Translations under genes and position numbers: made by a program
NCBI GenBank assembly: GCA_025054975.1
Contig: JANWZC010000005.1
Coordinates: 1-32,046 of the forward strand
Reading direction: 5' to 3'
Origin: Raineya sp.
GTDB lineage: Bacteria > Bacteroidota > Bacteroidia > Cytophagales > Thermonemataceae
Length of the DNA: 32,046 nucleotides
Shown: piece by piece, positions 27,127-32,046 of the stretch
Layout of the letters: each line of letters starts with the position of its first letter
Numbering within the stretch: position 1 is the stretch's first letter
The notes under the pieces: generated by a model
What the model was told of the DNA's origin: nothing
Database searches by the model: none
Seen by the model: only the letters and a program-made list of their open reading frames with translations

Positions 27127-29627
27127 TAGTGTAACACTAATTTTTTCGTAACTTTTCTTTGTTGTTGCGTTTGAATTTCTACTAAGTATATTCCTTTGGG
27201 CAAATGGCTCACCTGAATTGGCTCATTAGTATAGGCAACCTGCATAACCTTTTGCCCCAACTGATTGAAAATCGTTACATGCTGAATTTTATCTCCACTC
27301 CCTAACTCCAATTGAATTTCAGTAGTAGCGGGATTGGGATAGAGTTGCACGTTTCGATTAAGTTCTTCGCTCAAATTGGTAATAAAACTTACGGTTAATA
27401 TAGACACTACATTAGAAGGAGCAGGCGTTAAAGAACCTTTGATAGCCCTGACGCGATACACATAATTTTTAGAGTCTTCAATGGTATTATCTGAGTAAGT
27501 GGTAGTATTAGCGGGCAAAGTGGCAATGGTAGTAAAAGGATTACCAACTTCGTTCAGACGGCGTTGGACTTCAAAATTAGTTTCATCGGAATTATCTTGC
27601 CAAGCTAAATCCGTTTGATTGATAACGTAGTTATGAGTGCCATTATTAAGCAAATTCGTTATTTGTAGATTGGTTGGGTTAGCCAAGCCAATATTTACAT
27701 TAGACGTAAAGACATCGGTATTTGTACCATTACTTACGGTAAGTCTTACTAAATAATTTTCAGATTTAGCAAAGGTTACCATAGGAGGGTTTTTGCCGCT
27801 AAATGTAGCAGGGGAAGCTCCTCCTACCCCATTAACATCAAAGTTCCAATTCCAGGTAGTAATGGCAGGCGAACCACAAGAAAACACCGACGAGGCATCT
27901 GTAAAACTTACTATTTCCCCATTTTTTCCTTCAGTTTTGCTTTGTGTAAATTTAGCAAATACTAAAGGCGGAGGAGTTGCCGTAGCTATTGCAAATCCTG
28001 TTCCTCCTGTAATTATCATTGAATAAGCCTGACTACCCCCTTGTAATGTTCCTTTGTGGCAAACCTGAATGTAGTAGGTTGCACCTGCCACAGGATTATC
28101 AATGATAATTTTTTCAACGTTATCTCTAAAATTATCACCACGCGTAGCAGGAGCAGAAGGATTAGCAGGGTCAAGCACCCAAGGGAAATGATAATCGGTG
28201 TTGTTTCGCCAAACTCTTACATCCAAATCATTTACTAACATCAGGTTAGGAGGATTTATAATATTTGCAGGAGCGGGCGTACCTTTGGGGTCTGTCCAAG
28301 CTATTGTGATTTCCAAAGGAATAGAACTACTTTGAGCAGTTATCTGAAAAGTTTGCGAAGTTCCATTATTCAAAGTTCTTTCTTCAATGAAAGCAGTAGT
28401 ACCTCTATTAGAAATCACTTGTGCGGCTTTGTTGGCATTCACCAATCCCCACCCAAAGCTATAGTCAGGTCCTGGGGCATTACCTGCTTCGTTTGCCGTA
28501 TGAATCACAAGAGCTTTCAGCGTAGCTGAACGCATAAACTGCCCTGCATTGAGATTTCTGTAATGTTGTTGCAAGAGAATAAGCGTACCTGCCACATTAG
28601 GAGTAGCCATGGAAGTACCATTGTAAGTAGCATAGGCATTGTCATTATCAGCAACCGAAGAGTAAATACCTACCCCAGCCCCTACTACATCAGGTTTGAT
28701 ACGTCCGTCATCGGTAGGTCCCCAGTTGCTAAAACTAGACATCACTACCGAAGAAGGTCCCGTATAGTTAGTTTGAATATTCACTGCCCCCACAGTAAGA
28801 ACATTTTTAGCAAGCCCTCTTCCTGTAATTAAATCATAGCCACCCGCACTGGGATTGGGATTGTTGTTACGGTCGTTACCAGCAGCAAAACAAGGTAAAT
28901 AAAAAGGAGCATTGAAACAAAGTTCGTCCCAGTTAGCAGAGTTGCTATCATAATAGCCAAACTGCCATTGCTGCAATGAGGTAACGTTATATCCATAGGA
29001 ATGATTGGAAATTAAAAGCCCATTATTAGCTTGAGAAGTAGCTTCACTCAAATCACTAGTCCAGTCATTTGCCCATAATGTTGCTTGATGAGCCATACCT
29101 TTGGCATTACTTTGCACACCACTTGCTATAAGCGTACCTGCTACGTGTGTTGCGTGGCTGGTATTGCTATTTACAGCGAAAGCGGCACCATCTTGCTGAA
29201 TTACTCTTGTGTTTAATTCTTGGTGAGTGGCTCTGACTGCTCCGCCGTCCCATTCTCCCACAATCATGCCCTGACCATTTACATTTAACCCTAAAACCCC
29301 TCCTGTCCATAAATCTGAAGCTTTGGTAGTAGCAGCAGCATTCAAGTTACTGGTAGTTACGAAATAAATAGGTACGCCATGCTCAAAATACTGCAATTCC
29401 GCTATTCTACCATCAGAAAGAGTTTTGAAAATAGGCAATCCTTGCTTACGTGCAAGTTCATAGGCTTCTTTTTTTGCCTGCACTTCCTGATTTCTGAATT
29501 TTTGTGCTAACTCTTGCAACTTAGCAGTGTTGCTGTGTTCTCTAATCCATTGCACTTGTTTTGCGTTTTGGGCAAAGCAAGCCACTGAAACACCTAATAA
29601 ATAAATTGTAAATGTTTTTTTGAACAT
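27126..29627 (-). CDS. Secreted S8 (subtilisin-like) peptidase with PKD/fibronectin-like domains and T9SS type A C-terminal sorting domain
   Basis: Signal MFKKTFTIYLLGVSVACFAQ; IVGEWDGGAVRATHQEL (Asp), SHATHVAGTLIASG (His), AAGNDRNN, GTSMATPNVAG (Ser); C-term VQLYPNPATTEIQLELG...LPKGIYLVEIQTQQQRKVTKKLVLH. Confidence 0.93.
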   Translation of the reverse strand: MFKKTFTIYLLGVSVACFAQNAKQVQWIREHSNTAKLQELAQKFRNQEVQAKKEAYELARKQGLPIFKTLSDGRIAELQYFEHGVPIYFVTTSNLNAAATTKASDLWTGGVLGLNVNGQGMIVGEWDGGAVRATHQELNTRVIQQDGAAFAVNSNTSHATHVAGTLIASGVQSNAKGMAHQATLWANDWTSDLSEATSQANNGLLISNHSYGYNVTSLQQWQFGYYDSNSANWDELCFNAPFYLPCFAAGNDRNNNPNPSAGGYDLITGRGLAKNVLTVGAVNIQTNYTGPSSVVMSSFSNWGPTDDGRIKPDVVGAGVGIYSSVADNDNAYATYNGTSMATPNVAGTLILLQQHYRNLNAGQFMRSATLKALVIHTANEAGNAPGPDYSFGWGLVNANKAAQVISNRGTTAFIEERTLNNGTSQTFQITAQSSSIPLEITIAWTDPKGTPAPANIINPPNLMLVNDLDVRVWRNNTDYHFPWVLDPANPSAPATRGDNFRDNVEKIIIDNPVAGATYYIQVCHKGTLQGGSQAYSMIITGGTGFAIATATPPPLVFAKFTQSKTEGKNGEIVSFTDASSVFSCGSPAITTWNWNFDVNGVGGASPATFSGKNPPMVTFAKSENYLVRLTVSNGTNTDVFTSNVNIGLANPTNLQITNLLNNGTHNYVINQTDLAWQDNSDETNFEVQRRLNEVGNPFTTIATLPANTTTYSDNTIEDSKNYVYRVRAIKGSLTPAPSNVVSILTVSFITNLSEELNRNVQLYPNPATTEIQLELGSGDKIQHVTIFNQLGQKVMQVAYTNEPIQVSHLPKGIYLVEIQTQQQRKVTKKLVLH

Positions 29628-29758
29628 AAACCTTTTGCGTTTAGATAAACTTTCTGAAAAAAATTTGGGAAAGACAAATTTATACAAAATTTTCAATTTT
29701 TTAAAACTTTGCTAAAAAAACAAGTTTTGCAAAATTTTATGCTGAAATTTTACAAGAT

Positions 29759-30235
29759 TTACTGAAAGACCTCCATCAAGGCTTGCCATATCAAATTTTT
29801 ATAACCTTTTTGGCTTTCAATTTCTTGCAAAGTATGAGCTACAAGTGTTTGCACTCCTCTCCAAGTGAGCCATTGATATTTTTCTATCTGCAAGCCTATA
29901 TTCTGGGCAGTATTTTCACCGAAAACAAAAAAATACCGAATTTGAGTATTTGCAAAATCCCAATAAATAATTTTTTTCTCAGGAAAAATTAAAATCTCTT
30001 TTGGTAACTCGGCAATAGTAGGTTGATTTGTTTGTTTTTGAGCTACTGCTTCAATCATACTACTCAAAACACTTTTCTTCTGTTTGTTTTGAATTTGGGC
30101 ATCGGCTTCGGAAGCAAAAATAAAAAGCATTTCTGCTTGTGGATTTTTGAGCATAGCAGAAATGCTATCTTCGTATTCAGGTACTAAAAACAGAGGAGTA
30201 TCTAAAAAAAGTGCTAATTCTTGCAAACTTGCCAT
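29759..30235 (-). CDS. Hypothetical protein (possibly DNA polymerase III psi/HolD-like; weak)
   Basis: 158 aa ORF with Bacteroidota-like composition and 9-nt spacing downstream of recQ. The segment AEMLFIFASEAD...LSSMIEAV...PKEILIFPEKK resembles only the general layout of HolD-type proteins. Confidence 0.5.
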   Translation of the reverse strand: MASLQELALFLDTPLFLVPEYEDSISAMLKNPQAEMLFIFASEADAQIQNKQKKSVLSSMIEAVAQKQTNQPTIAELPKEILIFPEKKIIYWDFANTQIRYFFVFGENTAQNIGLQIEKYQWLTWRGVQTLVAHTLQEIESQKGYKNLIWQALMEVFQ

Positions 30236-30244
30236 AAAAAACCT

Positions 30245-32046
30245 CTAATTTCCTACTTCTGAAATAAACTTAATTCTCATGAGTCGTATTTCTTCTTCGG
30301 TGAAATCTTCTGCGGCAAGTTCTCGGATAGCAGCTTGAATATCATCTTTTTCACTATTCATAAAGTATTCGTACAGTTCTTCCTGTCGTTCTTTTTCAAT
30401 CACCTGGTTGATGTAATAGTCTAAATTGAGTTTTGTACCTGAGTCGCAGATATGCTCAATTTCACTTAAAAGTTCATCAAAAGTAAGGTCTTTGGCTTCG
30501 GCAATTTCTTCCAAATCCACCTTTCTATCAATTTGCTGAATAATGAAAATCTTGGTTTTAGATTTATTCACGGTGGATTTGACTACCACATCAGAGGCTG
30601 TTTCAATTTCGTTTTCCTCCACATATTTAACAATCGCTTCTAAGAAAGGTTTGCCAAATTTTTGTACTTTTCCCATACCTACCCCATTGACTTTGGCAAG
30701 TTCTTCTTCGGTAGTGGGGTAAGTCGTTGCCATTTCTTCTAAAGAAGGGTCTTGGAAAATTACATAAGGAGGCAAATTTTTCTCTTTGGCGATACGTTTG
30801 CGAAGATTTTTGAGCAAGTCAAAAAGAACTTCATCATACGCTTTGCCCGAAGTTTGTGGAGTAGTTTCTTGCTCTAATTCTTCACTTTCTTCAGGGTTAC
30901 TGAAATCGTAATCTTTCGTAAGCGTAATGGCATGAGGATTTTTCAAAAACTTCTCACCTTTTGGAGTAAGTTTCAACACGCCATAGTTATCAATATCTTT
31001 TTTGAGATAATCAAAAATGAGAATATGACGAAGCAATGAAAGCCAATTGGTATCAGGGTAATCTTGTCCTTTGCCAAATACTTCTAATTTGTTGTGTTGA
31101 TAGCTTTTTACATAATCATTAGCAACCCCCATAAGCACATCAGCAATGTGTTTTGCTCCGAAACGCTCTCCTGTTTGTTTAACAGCTTTCAAAGCTAAAA
31201 GCACTTGTTCTTCGGCTTCATATTTTTTATGAGGATGCGAACAATTATCACATTGCCCACAATTATTCATTTTGAACTCCTCTCCGAAGTAATGCAGAAG
31301 TTGTTTTACTCTGCAAACTGAGCATTCTGCATATTCAGCGATTTCCTGCAAAAGATGACGAGCATTGTCTCTTTCGGTAACGGTCTTATCTTTACTGAAT
31401 TTTTCAAGTTTATAGATATCTTCTTTGTCAAAAAGCATCAGACAATGCCCTTGTAAGCCGTCTCTACCTGCTCTACCTGTTTCTTGGTAATAACCTTCCA
31501 AAGATTTAGGGGCATCGTAATGCACTACAAAACGAACATCAGGCTTATCAATGCCCATTCCAAAGGCAATCGTGGCAACAATCACATCCACATCTTCATT
31601 CAAGAAGGCATCTTGATTTTTCATTCTCACCTCAGCCTCCAAGCCTGCATGATAGGGCAATGCCTTGATATCATTTACATTAAGCAGTTCAGCGATTTCT
31701 TCAACGGTTTTTCTGCTCAAACAATATACAATGCCCGATTCGCCTTTATGTTGTTTAATAAAACGTATCAATTGTTTTTTGGGGTCTCTTTTGGGTTTTA
31801 CTTCATAGAAAAGATTAGGACGATGGAAAGAGGAAATAAAGACTTTGGCATCTTCCATTTGCAAATTTCGCTGAATATCTTGTTGCACTTTGGGAGTAGC
31901 CGTAGCTGTAAGTGCTATGATAGGCAGATTTTGGTTTAAGTTATCTACAATGCCACGAATCTTGCGATATTCAGGACGGAAGTCGTGTCCCCATTCTGAA
32001 ATGCAGTGAGCTTCATCAATAGCAACAAAAGAAAGTTTGGCTTTTT
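30245..32046 (-). CDS. recQ: RecQ family ATP-dependent DNA helicase, partial (N-terminus outside window)
   Basis: The frame continues past the listed Met: KLSFVAIDEAHCISEWGHDFRPEYRKI...PIIALTATATPKVQQDIQRNL...SFHRPNLFYEV; DKPDVRFVVHYDAPKSLEGYYQETGRAGRDG; CGQCDNCSHP (zinc site); HRDC-like VNGVGMGKVQKFGKPFLEAI. Confidence 0.97.
   Translation of the reverse strand, partial: KAKLSFVAIDEAHCISEWGHDFRPEYRKIRGIVDNLNQNLPIIALTATATPKVQQDIQRNLQMEDAKVFISSFHRPNLFYEVKPKRDPKKQLIRFIKQHKGESGIVYCLSRKTVEEIAELLNVNDIKALPYHAGLEAEVRMKNQDAFLNEDVDVIVATIAFGMGIDKPDVRFVVHYDAPKSLEGYYQETGRAGRDGLQGHCLMLFDKEDIYKLEKFSKDKTVTERDNARHLLQEIAEYAECSVCRVKQLLHYFGEEFKMNNCGQCDNCSHPHKKYEAEEQVLLALKAVKQTGERFGAKHIADVLMGVANDYVKSYQHNKLEVFGKGQDYPDTNWLSLLRHILIFDYLKKDIDNYGVLKLTPKGEKFLKNPHAITLTKDYDFSNPEESEELEQETTPQTSGKAYDEVLFDLLKNLRKRIAKEKNLPPYVIFQDPSLEEMATTYPTTEEELAKVNGVGMGKVQKFGKPFLEAIVKYVEENEIETASDVVVKSTVNKSKTKIFIIQQIDRKVDLEEIAEAKDLTFDELLSEIEHICDSGTKLNLDYYINQVIEKERQEELYEYFMNSEKDDIQAAIRELAAEDFTEEEIRLMRIKFISEVGN

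Noticed and set aside
31484-31939. 151-aa plus-strand ORF
   Set aside because: Antisense to the conserved RecQ helicase domain.

Overview
This looks like a chromosomal segment from an AT-rich Bacteroidota genome, probably Cytophagales-like. The taxonomic call rests on TTTG-N19/20-TAnnTTTG promoters, a T9SS-type C-terminal sorting domain and the protein families present. Gene content is mostly housekeeping: nadC (partial), ychF, comM/yifB-like, ppk2, ispE, HU, rplM-rpsI-rpsB, pdxH, thiolase and recQ (partial). Accessory genes include an ArnT/PMT-like glycosyltransferase, TPR proteins, a patatin plus XRE/ScfR-like regulator pair, an Rpn/PD-(D/E)XK nuclease, a Uma2-type nuclease, a cysteine-rich lipoprotein, a radical SAM protein, a K+ channel/TrkA protein, an FkbM methyltransferase, an atypical histidine kinase and a secreted subtilase. 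I found no CRISPR array, tRNA, rRNA, prophage or intact transposon, and no clearly new multi-gene defence-type system. The most notable signals are: (1) two copies of a three-module composite repeat that supply the 3' ends and stop codons of three genes; (2) two inverted copies of a ~350-bp composite repeat built around a C-rich palindrome, with a third palindrome inserted in frame in a glycosyltransferase; (3) a histidine kinase whose H-box His is Gln; (4) a K+ channel with a TIGYQ filter; (5) a lipoprotein with duplicated Cys-rich modules behind a promoter region containing A20/T19/A31 homopolymers; (6) a patatin/ScfR-like pair with a degenerate HExxH motif; (7) a gene apparently broken by two single-base deletions; (8) a small zinc-ribbon (DUF2256-like) gene missing from the ORF track.
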